Below are positions 9,317 through 18,188 of a DNA stretch of 64,000 nucleotides, piece by piece. Position numbers and translations under genes: made by a program. The notes under the pieces are model-generated. The model was not told the DNA's origin. It did no database searches and saw nothing but the letters and a program-made list of their open reading frames with translations. Within the stretch, counting starts at the first letter, position 1; each line of letters starts with the position of its first letter. Source of the DNA: Bacteroidota bacterium (GTDB taxonomy: Bacteria > Bacteroidota > Bacteroidia > Bacteroidales > DTGW01); contig JAKPQD010000018.1 of NCBI GenBank assembly GCA_029572965.1, forward strand, positions 1 to 64,000, written 5' to 3'.

Positions 9317-9598
9317 AGCGGTAATATTTAATTAGTAAATTAGGGAATTAGCCAATTTGTTCTTTAAATCTGTCTTAGAAATCTTAACTAAAGATAGTCA
9401 ATTTACAATCGAAATAACTTTCAGAGAGGCAAATTATTAGCATTATATTTTAAAAAATAATGATTGAAAACGATGTAATGCCAAGCTTAATATTTCAAAT
9501 TTTTGATTTGTTAACTATTTCACAATCAAAATAATAATACTTGTCATTGAACAAAAAATAATCCTTGTGGTTAAATCTATAAAACCGAAAATAGAATT

Positions 9599-10885
9599 AT
9601 GGCAACATTTGATATAAAAATGCCCAAGTTGGGCGAAAGTGTAGAAGAGGCAACCATTACAAAATGGTTTGTAAAAGCTGGTGACATGGTAGAAGAAGAC
9701 CAAGTTCTTCTTGAAATAGCTACGGATAAAGTAGATTCAGAGATACCAAGTCCTGTATCGGGCAAGGTGATTGAAATTAAGTATCCCGAAAATGCTAAAA
9801 TAGCCGTAGGTAAAGTCATTGCTGTTATTGATACTGATGGAAGTGCTGAAGTAAAGCCTTCTGCATCAATTGCCGTTGAAGAAGTCAAGGCTGAAGAACC
9901 TGTAAAAACTAATGTTGTTGTAAACGAAAGCCTAAACTTTAACGAATCTTCAAGGTTTTATTCGCCATTGGTCCGAAGCATGGCTAAAAAAGAACAAGTA
10001 AGTTTGGATGAATTAGAAAAAATCAATGGAACAGGGCATAATGGCAGGGTAAAGAAAGAAGACCTTTTACATTATTTGGAAAACCGTACTTCTGGTTCAG
10101 CAAAGCCTGTAACAGAAAGTGTTGTTGCCAAAGCAGAAAGTAAACCAGTTGAAAAACCTCTTGTTATATCATCTTCTGAAGATGAAATTATTGAAATGGG
10201 CCGTATGCGCCGCATTATTGCAGATCACATGGTGATGTCCAAGCAGGTTTCACCTCACGTTACCAATGTTGTTGAAGCGGATGTTACGTCATTGGTGATG
10301 TGGCGCAATAAGAACAAGGACGCATTTGAGAAAAAGCAGGGCGTTAAGCTTACTTATATGCCTGTATTTATTGAAGCTGTAGCAAGGGCATTGAAAGAAT
10401 TTCCGATGGTCAATGCTTCTGTGGACGGGTATAAAATTATTCTTAGGAAAAACGTTAATGTAGGCGTTGCCGTTGCTCTTCCTAATGGGGGGCTTATTGT
10501 TCCAGTCATTAGAAATGCAGACCTCAAAAACATTGCCGGATTAGCTGTTGATATGAATGAACTTGCCGAAAAAGCCAGGAAAAACAAGCTTTCGCCGGAT
10601 GATATTCAGGGCGGGACTTTTACTATTACCAACTTTGGTACATTCCGCAACTTGTACGGAACGCCAATTATCAACCAGCCTCAGGTAGCAATACTTGCAA
10701 CAGGTTCTATTGTCAAAAAGCCTGCTGTGCTTGAAACTCCTCAAGGCGATGTAATTGCTATACGTCATAAAATGTACCTTGCTTTAACTTTTGACCATCG
10801 GATTATTGACGGTGTGCTTGGTGGTACTTTCTTGAGACGTATTGCTGATATCCTTGAACAATGGGACGAATCAACTTCTATTTAA
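9599..10885 (+). CDS. 2-oxoacid dehydrogenase E2 (dihydrolipoamide acyltransferase)
   Basis: A 428-residue E2 core protein. A single lipoyl domain has the modified lysine in EIATDKVDSEIPSPVSG (about residues 39-55). A peripheral subunit-binding domain follows (FYSPLVRSMAKKEQVSLDEL, then GRVKKEDLLHYL, about 120-157), joined by flexible Ala/Val/Glu linkers. The C-terminal acyltransferase domain ends with the catalytic FDHRIIDG motif near residue 400. It sits 37 bases before the E1 gene. The E2/fused-E1 pair most resembles branched-chain 2-oxoacid dehydrogenase of Bacteroidota, but pyruvate or another substrate is not excluded. No E3 gene is linked. Confidence 0.92.
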   Translation: MATFDIKMPKLGESVEEATITKWFVKAGDMVEEDQVLLEIATDKVDSEIPSPVSGKVIEIKYPENAKIAVGKVIAVIDTDGSAEVKPSASIAVEEVKAEEPVKTNVVVNESLNFNESSRFYSPLVRSMAKKEQVSLDELEKINGTGHNGRVKKEDLLHYLENRTSGSAKPVTESVVAKAESKPVEKPLVISSSEDEIIEMGRMRRIIADHMVMSKQVSPHVTNVVEADVTSLVMWRNKNKDAFEKKQGVKLTYMPVFIEAVARALKEFPMVNASVDGYKIILRKNVNVGVAVALPNGGLIVPVIRNADLKNIAGLAVDMNELAEKARKNKLSPDDIQGGTFTITNFGTFRNLYGTPIINQPQVAILATGSIVKKPAVLETPQGDVIAIRHKMYLALTFDHRIIDGVLGGTFLRRIADILEQWDESTSI

Positions 10886-10922
10886 TCTGAATTAGTAATA
10901 ATTACTCAATACACAACAAATC

Positions 10923-13004
10923 ATGGCTACAATTTTTGAAAAGATATTGGAAGAACAAAACAAAGAGGTGCCCCGGGTACACGGTATTCTTACCACTGAC
11001 AAAGAGCTGCTCGAAAAGTGGTTTTATCTTATGGTACTTGGACGTGCATTGGACGATAGGGCCCCGAATTACCTGAAGCAGGCAATAGGGTGGAGCTACC
11101 ATGCCCCTTATGCCGGGCATGATGGAATACAGTTGGCTATTGGACAGGTTTTTGACAAAACTACAGACCATTTGTACCCATATTACCGGGATATGTTGAC
11201 AACCTTGTCGGCAGGCCTTACTGCTGAAGAGATTATTCTTAATGGTATTTCAAAAGATAATGATGTGGCAAGTGGTGGAAGGCACATGAGCAACCACTTT
11301 GCAAAGCCTGAATGGAACATTCACAACTTTTCATCGGCCACGGGCAACCAGACGTTGCATGCGACAGGTACCGGAAGGGCCATGAAAAAATATAACCACA
11401 AAGGTGTGGTGTTTTGCTCTCAAGGCGAATCTTCTGTTTCAGAGGGTTATGTGTTTGAAGCCATTAACGGTGCTTCAAATGAAAAGGTGCCTGTCGTTTT
11501 TATCTTTCAGGACAATGGTTATGGAATATCGGTGCCTAAAAAAGACCAGACTGCCAATCGCAAGGTTTCCGATAATTTTAGGGGTTTAAAAAATATTTCT
11601 ATCATAAAATGCAATGGCAAAGATGTCTTTGATTCTATGAATGCTATGCTTGAGGCTAAGCGCATAGCTTTGCATGAACAGCATCCTGTCATTGTCCATG
11701 CCAACTGTGTCCGCATCCATTCGCATTCCAACAGCGACCGTCACGAGCTGTACCGAGATGATTACGAGTTGAATTATGTCCGCGAATACGACCCTCTGGC
11801 TAAGTACAGACGTTTATTACTCCGATATAAAAGGTTTACCGAAGAGGAATTGGTGGCAATCGAGCAAAGGGTAAAGGATACAGTTAAAGAAGCTCACAAA
11901 TCAGCCATGGCTTCGCCTGATCCCAAACCTGAGTCTATTCACGACTTTGTCATTGGCCCGGCTTATGTGAGCCAGAAATACCCCGAGGGGTTACACGATG
12001 GGAAAGGTGTAGAAATGAAACTGATTGAGGCCATCAACCAAACACTTAAGGCCGAATTTAGGCATAACCCTGATACTTTCCTTTGGGGACAGGATATCGC
12101 CAACAAGGACAAAGGCGGTATTTTCAATGTTTCTAAAGGGATGCAACAGGAGTTTGGTGCTGAAAGGGTTTTCAATGCCCCTATTGCTGAGGATTTCATT
12201 CTGGGGACCGCCAATGGCATGTCCCGATTCAATAAAAATATCAGGATAGTGGTTGAAGGTGCCGAATTTGCAGACTATTTCTGGCCTGCCATGGAACAAC
12301 TTATCAATACATCCCATGATTACTGGCGTTCAAAAGGTCAGTTTTCACCCAATATAACGGTACGTTTGGCTTCTGGTGGCTACATCGGTGGAGGTCTTTA
12401 CCATTCGCAAAACATTGAAGGGGCTTTGATTACCATTCCTGGCATTCGAGTGGTTTATCCTTCGTTTGCCGATGATGCTGCTGGCTTGCTGCGTACCTCT
12501 ATGCGTTCGGAAGGATTGACGATGTTTTTAGAACCTAAGGCATTGTACAATGCCCCAAAAGCAGCCACTCTGGTTCCTGAAGATTTTGAAGTCCCTTTTG
12601 GTAAGGCTCGTATAAGGCGTGAGGGAAAGGATATGTCTATCATTACTTATGGTAACACCACGCACATGTGTATAGAAGTGGCTAACCAAGTGTCATCTGA
12701 ATTGGGCAAAGAGATAGAAGTTCTGGATTTGCGCTCTCTCAGTCCTCTGGATCATGAAGCTATTGTTAATACTGTGAAAAAGACCAACAAAGTGCTGATT
12801 GTACATGAGGATAAAGTTATTGGTGGAGTAGGGGGCGAGGTTGCAGCATTGATAAGCAATGAAGTATTCGAATATCTTGATGCCCCAATCATGCGGGTAG
12901 GTTCAACATTTACCCCTGTCGGGTTCAACCGTATTCTTGAAAAAGCTATCCTGCCAAATAATGAAAAGATTTTGGAAGCAGTGAAAAAAATGCTCAATTA
13001 CTAA
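10923..13004 (+). CDS. 2-oxoacid dehydrogenase E1, fused alpha and beta subunits
   Basis: A 693-residue thiamine-diphosphate enzyme carrying both E1 subunits in one chain. The alpha half (about 1-340) has the ThDP/Mg region FCSQGESSVSEGYVFEAING followed by QDNGYGIS. The beta half (about 355-693) has DTFLWGQDIANKDKGGIFNV, RVFNAPIAEDFILGTANGMS and VEGAEFADYFWPAMEQLIN, as in BkdA2/PdhB. It decarboxylates a 2-oxoacid and reductively acylates E2; the gene order suggests cotranscription with E2. Fused E1 is common in Bacteroidota. A branched-chain substrate is my best guess from the family and would tie in with ilvC metabolism, but this is inference. Confidence 0.92.
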   Translation: MATIFEKILEEQNKEVPRVHGILTTDKELLEKWFYLMVLGRALDDRAPNYLKQAIGWSYHAPYAGHDGIQLAIGQVFDKTTDHLYPYYRDMLTTLSAGLTAEEIILNGISKDNDVASGGRHMSNHFAKPEWNIHNFSSATGNQTLHATGTGRAMKKYNHKGVVFCSQGESSVSEGYVFEAINGASNEKVPVVFIFQDNGYGISVPKKDQTANRKVSDNFRGLKNISIIKCNGKDVFDSMNAMLEAKRIALHEQHPVIVHANCVRIHSHSNSDRHELYRDDYELNYVREYDPLAKYRRLLLRYKRFTEEELVAIEQRVKDTVKEAHKSAMASPDPKPESIHDFVIGPAYVSQKYPEGLHDGKGVEMKLIEAINQTLKAEFRHNPDTFLWGQDIANKDKGGIFNVSKGMQQEFGAERVFNAPIAEDFILGTANGMSRFNKNIRIVVEGAEFADYFWPAMEQLINTSHDYWRSKGQFSPNITVRLASGGYIGGGLYHSQNIEGALITIPGIRVVYPSFADDAAGLLRTSMRSEGLTMFLEPKALYNAPKAATLVPEDFEVPFGKARIRREGKDMSIITYGNTTHMCIEVANQVSSELGKEIEVLDLRSLSPLDHEAIVNTVKKTNKVLIVHEDKVIGGVGGEVAALISNEVFEYLDAPIMRVGSTFTPVGFNRILEKAILPNNEKILEAVKKMLNY

Positions 13005-13060
13005 TGATGAATATGGTATTTCTTTTGCCTTTTTACTTATAACTTTTTACTTTATCTAAT

Positions 13061-13570
13061 ATGGAAAAAATAGCACTTATATACAGTTACAATACCCGTA
13101 ACACAGCCAATGTGGCTAAAGAAATTGTCAAAGCTTTTGGAAAATCTGTTGTTGTAGAAGAGCTTAATGCCGAAGATATTGATGGACAAAAGTTTTCATC
13201 TTATAACAATCTTATTTTGGGCGTTCCAACCTGGTTTGATGGCGAATTGCCCAATTATTGGGATGAGTTTGTTCCAGAGCTCGAAACGCTTGATTTGAAA
13301 GGGAAACGAATTGCCATCTTTGGCTTGGGTGACCAGGTGAATTATCCTGAGAACTTTGTGGACGGCATTGGCCTCATGGTCAATATTTGTAAAAAAGCCG
13401 GGGCTGAAATTGTTGGTTACACAGATGCTTCAGGTTATACCTTTGAATCTTCTGCAGCATTTTCAGGTGGAAAGTTTTGCGGATTAGCTATAGATATCGA
13501 AAATCAAGGCGATTTGAACGATGAACGCATTGAGAGCTGGGTTTCACAATTGAAAAAGGAATTTAGGTAG
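13061..13570 (+). CDS. Flavodoxin
   Basis: A 169-residue FMN electron-transfer protein. The phosphate-binding loop is YSYNTRNTANVAKEI (residues about 8-22), followed by the aromatic FMN loop GVPTWFDGELPNYWDEF and the GLGDQVNYPENFVDG segment typical of long-chain flavodoxins. It can replace ferredoxin as a low-potential carrier, which fits a genome with a hydrogenase and oxidoreductases. It lies 56 bases after the E1 gene on the same strand and may be cotranscribed with it. It ends 9 bases from the convergent glycosyltransferase gene. Confidence 0.93.
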   Translation: MEKIALIYSYNTRNTANVAKEIVKAFGKSVVVEELNAEDIDGQKFSSYNNLILGVPTWFDGELPNYWDEFVPELETLDLKGKRIAIFGLGDQVNYPENFVDGIGLMVNICKKAGAEIVGYTDASGYTFESSAAFSGGKFCGLAIDIENQGDLNDERIESWVSQLKKEFR

Positions 13571-13578
13571 TTTTACCT

Positions 13579-14706
13579 CTAAAACACCGCTTTTGTCAAG
13601 CTTTTCCAAACCTCTTCAGCGGTTTTGTCCCAGTTGAACGCTTGTCTGCGAATGCGGGACTTTTCTATCAGCTCGTTTCTGAGATTATTTTTGGTGTCAA
13701 TATCTTCAATGGCTTGTGCTATCTGTCCAATATTGTTTGGGTCAGCCAAAATAGCTGCATCTCCTGCTACTTCAGGCATTGATGAGGTATTTGAGGTAAT
13801 TACCGGGACATCGCATTGCATAGCTTCCAAAATGGGGATACCAAAGCCCTCAAAATGAGACACAAATATCAAGCCTTTGGCAGCTCCGACTACCAAAGGT
13901 AGTTCCTCCTGTGTCAGTCGTCCGGTAAAGATTATATCATCTTTAACATTGGAATTGTCATACGCTTCTTTGATTTTATCGGTCATAAAAAAGCTTTCGC
14001 CCACTATCACCAGCTTTGTGCTCAAACCCGTTTTATTTTTGCACAAAGTAAAAGCTTTAATCATGCCATCAACGTTCTTTCTGGGAAGCAGGTTGCCTAC
14101 ATACACAAAGTATTCTGCCCCATTGGCAAATTGATTTCTTACTTCATGTTTCTGATATTCATCAAGCGGTTTGAAATCTTCTCCTGCTCCATTGTAAGCT
14201 ACATCAATCAAATCAGCATCTGCTCCGTATGTTTTCACTATATCCTTCTTTGAAAATTCTGATACGGTAATGATGCGTTTGGCTATTTTCGCATAGATTG
14301 GAAAGTAATGACAATAATAATGGCGCATGAAATAGGGGATATCTTTCGGGTAATGCTGAAAATTGATATCGTGTATCACTGGTACTGACGGGATAAACGG
14401 CAAACGTGTTGACAACAATCCGTCTGGCGAAAGGAAAACATCAGCCTTATGTTTGTTAATAACAGGCACTATCGAGTAATTGAACCATATATAGTATAGA
14501 AACGGGTGCCTGGCCTGGGGAAAAACTACTTCAGGGATGACATTTGGCCCAAAAATAAAACGTTCGTCGTATTGCCGGTCAAACAAAAAAACAAACTCAT
14601 CGTTAGGGTGTTGCTCGACCATTCGCTTTAACACATGATATTTGAACCAGCCAATGCCGCTCAGTTTATCATGCAACAACAAACGCGTATTTACAGCTAT
14701 TTTCAT
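13579..14706 (-). CDS. Glycosyltransferase family 4 protein
   Basis: A 375-residue GT-B glycosyltransferase. The N-terminal Rossmann half starts MKIAVNTRLLLHDKLSGIGW. The C-terminal half has YVGNLLPRKNVDGMIKAF and the donor-binding SHFEGFGIPILEAMQCDVPV with the family E-x7-E spacing, followed by SSMPEVAGDAAILADP. It probably transfers an NDP-sugar onto a polysaccharide or lipid acceptor; the sugar is unknown. Its ATG overlaps the stop codon of the upstream XRE gene (ATGA, 14706-14703), so the two are translationally coupled. No other polysaccharide genes are near. Confidence 0.9.
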   Translation of the reverse strand: MKIAVNTRLLLHDKLSGIGWFKYHVLKRMVEQHPNDEFVFLFDRQYDERFIFGPNVIPEVVFPQARHPFLYYIWFNYSIVPVINKHKADVFLSPDGLLSTRLPFIPSVPVIHDINFQHYPKDIPYFMRHYYCHYFPIYAKIAKRIITVSEFSKKDIVKTYGADADLIDVAYNGAGEDFKPLDEYQKHEVRNQFANGAEYFVYVGNLLPRKNVDGMIKAFTLCKNKTGLSTKLVIVGESFFMTDKIKEAYDNSNVKDDIIFTGRLTQEELPLVVGAAKGLIFVSHFEGFGIPILEAMQCDVPVITSNTSSMPEVAGDAAILADPNNIGQIAQAIEDIDTKNNLRNELIEKSRIRRQAFNWDKTAEEVWKSLTKAVF

Positions 14707-14942
14707 TTCTTTTTGTCAGTGTTTGTTTGAACGGGTATTTCCCAGTCAAATTCTTCGAGATAAAATAAATCGTTTACTTTTCGTTTGAAAACCTTTGAAA
14801 GCTTTAAAGCCAAAAGGGTAGAAGGTATAAAGCGGTCATGTTCTATAGCATGAATGGTTTGTCGGCTCACGCCAACAAGCTGAGCAAGCTGGTCTTGCGT
14901 CATTTCTTTAAACTCTCTTTCAGCTTTTACCCTGTTTTTCAT
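14703..14942 (-). CDS. XRE/Cro-type small transcriptional regulator
   Basis: A 79-residue single helix-turn-helix protein: MTQDQLAQLVGVSRQTIHAIEHDRFIPSTLLALKLSKVF, the YozG/YgzD-like family of tiny regulators with no effector domain. Such proteins often sit beside membrane-protein genes, but here the coupled partner is a glycosyltransferase. The four-base overlap with that gene suggests one transcript; autoregulation is plausible but no operator is evident. Confidence 0.9.
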   Translation of the reverse strand: MKNRVKAEREFKEMTQDQLAQLVGVSRQTIHAIEHDRFIPSTLLALKLSKVFKRKVNDLFYLEEFDWEIPVQTNTDKKK

Positions 14943-15047
14943 GCCATAAAATTAATTAGCAAATCTAAAAATTAGCAAATTTGAAAATGAAATCCTACTC
15001 AAGACTTTTAGTTATTCAAATATATATCTTTTCATTATCAAATTATC

Positions 15048-15188
15048 TCATTTGCTAATTGGCTCATTGTCTTCGTCTTTTGCCCGTTTTACTTTGCCTT
15101 TCAGGATGCATTTGCCAATTGCCGGCTGGCATTTTCCTTGCTGCAACCTGCAATAATTGTCGTTGTAATATGGACACTCGAAGCTCAT
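15048..15188 (-). CDS. Small conserved-type cysteine protein, 46 residues
   Basis: A short frame with clear coding character: MSFECPYYNDNYCRLQQGKC, then QPAIGKCILKGKVKRAKDED and a short tail. Four cysteines (residues 5, 13, 20 and 27) in C-x7-C-x6-C-x6-C spacing suggest a small metal-binding or disulfide-bonded unit. I recall similar short FECPY...C...C proteins in Bacteroidota but cannot name a function. It ends 105 bases upstream of the XRE gene on the same strand and follows the methyltransferase start by more than a kilobase on the same strand, so it may be the first gene of the XRE-glycosyltransferase unit. Confidence 0.65.
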   Translation of the reverse strand: MSFECPYYNDNYCRLQQGKCQPAIGKCILKGKVKRAKDEDNEPISK

Positions 15189-15299
15189 CTTTTTAATTTG
15201 AAAATTTGAGAATTAGCTAATTTGAAAATGAAATCTTACTCCAAAATGCATAGTTATTTATGTTTTATCATTAGCTCATTATTACATTCGCTAATTTAC

Positions 15300-16490
15300 T
15301 CATTCAATATATACAACAAGCCCTTTCAAATATTCCCCTTCCGGGTGAAAGATGCTTACAGGGTGGTCTGCCGGCTGGGTCAACTGGTGCAATATACGAA
15401 CCGAACGCCCGGCATTGGCTGCCGCAACAAATATTGCCTGCCTGAACAGCTCTTTGGTAACCACTTGCGAGCAGGAGAATGTAAATAAAACACCGCCACC
15501 GCGTATTTGTTCAATGGCTTTCTGGTTAATCCTTTTATACGCCTGAAGTGCATTGTCAAGTGCTGCATTATGCTTGGCAAAAGCAGGAGGGTCGAGGATA
15601 ATCAGGTTGTATTTGTCCTTTATTTCACGCATATATTCCAAACCATCTGCCACAATGGCTTCATGATTAAGTGTGTTAAAATTATTTAGGGCAATGTTTT
15701 CATTGGTAAGGGCAATAGCTTTGGCCGAACTGTCAACAGAATGGACCATCCTGGCACTGCCTCGTAATGCATATACCGAAAAACCTCCGGTATAACAAAA
15801 CATATTCAGTACATCACGGCCTTTGGCAAATTGTCCAAGTAAATTGCGGTTTTCGCGCTGGTCAAGGAAGAAACCTGTTTTTTGGCCTTCAACCCAATCG
15901 ACTTTGAACTTGTTGCCATATTCGAGAATGATGTTTTCATCGGAGCTCCCCCACGAAAAACCGTCCTGAGGTTTAAATGGCGATTTGAAAGGCATGGTAT
16001 TGCTGCTCTTTTCGTAGATAGCTTTTAACTTGCTGCCTATAACTTCCCTGAAAGCTTCGAAAAGTGTTTCCCGGATTGTATATAAACCAGTAGAGTGAAA
16101 CTGTACAACCAATGTGCCATTGAAAAAGTCCGCAACGAGGCCTGGCAGCTCATCGCCTTCGCCATGAACAAACCTAAAGGCGTTGGTATCAGGATTGTCT
16201 GTCAACCCAATGCTTTTGCGCAGGTTCCAGGCTTTTTCAATTTTTGTTTTCCAGAAACCTGCATTTAATGTGACATTATCAAAAGTAAAAATACGTATAG
16301 CAATAGTTCCGGGCTGGTAATGGCCTAATGCCAGAAAATTACCTTTACTGTCGCATACTTGTACAATATCTCCTTCGTTAAGGTTATCTGTTTTATTGCC
16401 TATGGCACCTGAGAAAATCCACGGGTGCCTTCTTTTAATAGAATTTTCTTTACCTGGCTTGAGGTAAATTTTATGAATGGTATCTGTCAT
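15300..16490 (-). CDS. RlmI-like class I SAM-dependent rRNA methyltransferase
   Basis: A 396-residue protein of the RlmI/RlmK (COG1092) family, which makes 5-methylcytosine in 23S rRNA in E. coli (C1962). The N-terminal 75 residues form a PUA RNA-binding domain (KRRHPWIFSGAIG; GDIVQVCDSKGNFLALG). The Rossmann methyltransferase domain has motif I VLNMFCYTGGFSVYALRGSA, the acidic ribose ligand in VDSSAKAI, motif IV ILDPPAFAKH and a catalytic cysteine in FTFSCSQVV. All expected motifs are present and length is normal. The exact target base here is inferred from the family. Confidence 0.92.
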   Translation of the reverse strand: MTDTIHKIYLKPGKENSIKRRHPWIFSGAIGNKTDNLNEGDIVQVCDSKGNFLALGHYQPGTIAIRIFTFDNVTLNAGFWKTKIEKAWNLRKSIGLTDNPDTNAFRFVHGEGDELPGLVADFFNGTLVVQFHSTGLYTIRETLFEAFREVIGSKLKAIYEKSSNTMPFKSPFKPQDGFSWGSSDENIILEYGNKFKVDWVEGQKTGFFLDQRENRNLLGQFAKGRDVLNMFCYTGGFSVYALRGSARMVHSVDSSAKAIALTNENIALNNFNTLNHEAIVADGLEYMREIKDKYNLIILDPPAFAKHNAALDNALQAYKRINQKAIEQIRGGGVLFTFSCSQVVTKELFRQAIFVAAANAGRSVRILHQLTQPADHPVSIFHPEGEYLKGLVVYIE

Positions 16491-16579
16491 GAGTTCTAAT
16501 TATCTTCTTTATTTAACTCTAAAAGCATTGAATAAGCTTTCTTTACTTTTGCCTTGAAGCAAAAGTAACAAAAATTCAA

Positions 16580-16702
16580 GGCTTGCCGTAAATTGGCTAA
16601 AAAAAGCTTTATCGACGGCTCCGGGCAACAACTCGCTATGCTCAAACAGTTGCCCTCGCTTCGCCGATAAAGCTTTTTTCTTAACGCCATTTACGTCAGG
16701 CC
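16580..16702. repeat. Large nested palindrome
   Basis: Outer arms (GTAAATTGGC near 16586, GCCATTTAC near 16686), middle arms (AAAAAAGCTTTATCG ending 16614, CGATAAAGCTTTTTT 16665-16679) and inner arms (GGCAAC 16624-16629, GTTGCC 16649-16654) nest around one centre. It could act as a terminator for rlmI-side transcription or be a mobile palindromic element. The words AAAGTAACAAAAATTCAAGG to its left are typical of dispersed repeats in this phylum. Confidence 0.7.
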
Positions 16703-16867
16703 AAATGTAGAAAAGTTTCAATGAAACAGGCGAAGCCTTAAAAGAAAAATTCTTTTTCATCGCCTTTTGTCCGATTTCGACCGAGAAGCCAAACGTTCCT
16801 GTTGTAAGCATAATGTAACATTTCATAGCTTCGAGGTTGAAAGAGTTAAGGCGATAAGAGTTTTTGC

Positions 16868-16893
16868 ACAACTTTTTTCGACAAAAAAGTTGT
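16868..16893. terminator. Hairpin with T/A tracts on both sides
   Basis: ACAACTTTTTT and AAAAAAGTTGT flank a four-base loop (CGAC). With its A/T tracts it could end transcription in either direction. The remainder of 16491-16964 holds no gene. Confidence 0.5.
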
Positions 16894-16964
16894 ATAAAAG
16901 AGATGTATTTATAGCTATTCTATTGACAAAATGAATTTATATTGAAAATCAACAAAATAGGAGT

Positions 16965-17570
16965 TTACAACGTTTGATATTTTAAAAGCTCATTATATAT
17001 TTCAAGGCAAACCCAGGCATCTGTAGCTGCATATATTTGTTGTTGCGGGGTAAGTACTTCGTTTTCCCAGTTCGATACCTGTTGCGACTTGGACAAATGC
17101 AGGTTTAAAACTATAGCTGTCAGCTTTTTCAGGCTTTTATCTTTAATGCCAAATTGGTCAACAAAACTTTGTAAGTCAATAAAACTATTGGGTGTAAAAT
17201 GTCCTAATTTCTGCAACTCCCTGAAATCGTCTTTTAGCGAGGTGCCTATCTTGGTAATGTTTTTATTGGCAAGAAGATGGCATAGCTCGTCTGTCAGGCC
17301 TGTTTTGTTCAGCCTGAAAATAAAGGCTATTTCATGATTGGACAACTGCAACAGGCAGGGTTTATTGGACTTCCCTTTTTTAAACGAAGGCTTAGTTTCG
17401 GTATCAAACCCTAATAGTTTATATGATGACAGATATTCACATGCTGATTTTACTTCAGCAATATGGCTTATTACTTCTATCTTTCCCTCAAACCTGGCCA
17501 TTGGCAACAAGTTAATATTTGCCGGCTCAATGCTTTCGACAAACCTTTTATTCTCGATCTCTGTATTCAT
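16965..17570 (-). CDS. 3'-5' exonuclease, RNase D/WRN-like DnaQ fold
   Basis: About 201 residues from the ATG at 17570, chosen because the 42 residues before it are unlike the family and overlap the upstream gene. The ExoI acidic pair is in LLGFDTETKPSFKKG, ExoII in GTSLKDDFRELQKL, and ExoIII near the end as YAATDAWVCLEIYNEL (Y-x3-D type). These are the DEDDy residues of RNase D-type exonucleases. It probably trims RNA or single-stranded DNA ends. The start overlaps the DUF5063 stop by 23 bases, so the two are coupled; this pair recurs in Bacteroidota. Confidence 0.9.
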   Translation of the reverse strand: MNTEIENKRFVESIEPANINLLPMARFEGKIEVISHIAEVKSACEYLSSYKLLGFDTETKPSFKKGKSNKPCLLQLSNHEIAFIFRLNKTGLTDELCHLLANKNITKIGTSLKDDFRELQKLGHFTPNSFIDLQSFVDQFGIKDKSLKKLTAIVLNLHLSKSQQVSNWENEVLTPQQQIYAATDAWVCLEIYNELLKYQTL

Positions 17571-18162
17571 CCTGTGCTTGTGAAATGAACCAATTTTTTT
17601 TGTCTGATAAAGGTTTATTTTTAGGTTGTTCAGATAGGTTGTCTGAAGTATGTTTACGCAATATATGTAAGGTTTTAAGGCTTTTAACAAGTTCAAAACC
17701 CCAGTATTCGTTAAAAGTTTCAGTTATATTAACTATCGCATCATTAGATAGTTCTTCGTTTCCAAGTTTATATATCTCCAGGTAATCTTTAACATTTTGG
17801 TAAATATCTGCCATAGCCTCAGAGATAGTGTTCGATTCTGGCTCCGACAGCTCTTGCAGGTTTTCATCGTACATTTCAAAGTAAATATCGTCCTCGTCGA
17901 GCAGGCTTTGTATGCCATTGCGGATAAAATGCCAGTCAAATTCGGTCACAAAGGTCTCATTAGGCTCTTCATTGACCAGTTCGGCATTGGGCAATGACAA
18001 AGCTTTGTAATACATCAACGAAAGGAGTTTGATGCTTTTGTCGATAAACTCAGCTTTTTCGTTCGACGAAACATTCTCAAGAAAATGACAGTATTCATTA
18101 GCTACAGCGGTAAATTCTACTACATTTTTTGAAAATACAAGTTCTTTCAGCATTTTGGACAA
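17548..18162 (-). CDS. DUF5063 domain protein
   Basis: A 204-residue acidic, helix-rich protein (VVEFTAVANEYCHFLEN; FDWHFIRNGIQSLLDEDDIYFE; SNTISEAMADIYQNVKDYLEIYKLG). It matches DUF5063 as I know it. No signal peptide or membrane segment is present, so it is cytosolic. Function is unknown; it lies between rex and the RNase D-like exonuclease on the same strand, overlapping the latter, which argues for a shared role in nucleic-acid metabolism without proving it. Confidence 0.8.
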   Translation of the reverse strand: MSKMLKELVFSKNVVEFTAVANEYCHFLENVSSNEKAEFIDKSIKLLSLMYYKALSLPNAELVNEEPNETFVTEFDWHFIRNGIQSLLDEDDIYFEMYDENLQELSEPESNTISEAMADIYQNVKDYLEIYKLGNEELSNDAIVNITETFNEYWGFELVKSLKTLHILRKHTSDNLSEQPKNKPLSDKKNWFISQAQDEYRDRE

Positions 18163-18188
18163 ATTTCAACAGTACAAAGGTAAAGTTT

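Noticed and set aside
16496-16871. Two short minus-strand frames in the rlmI-exonuclease gap
   Set aside because: They read through the nested palindrome and dispersed-repeat words; neither has a credible protein sequence.
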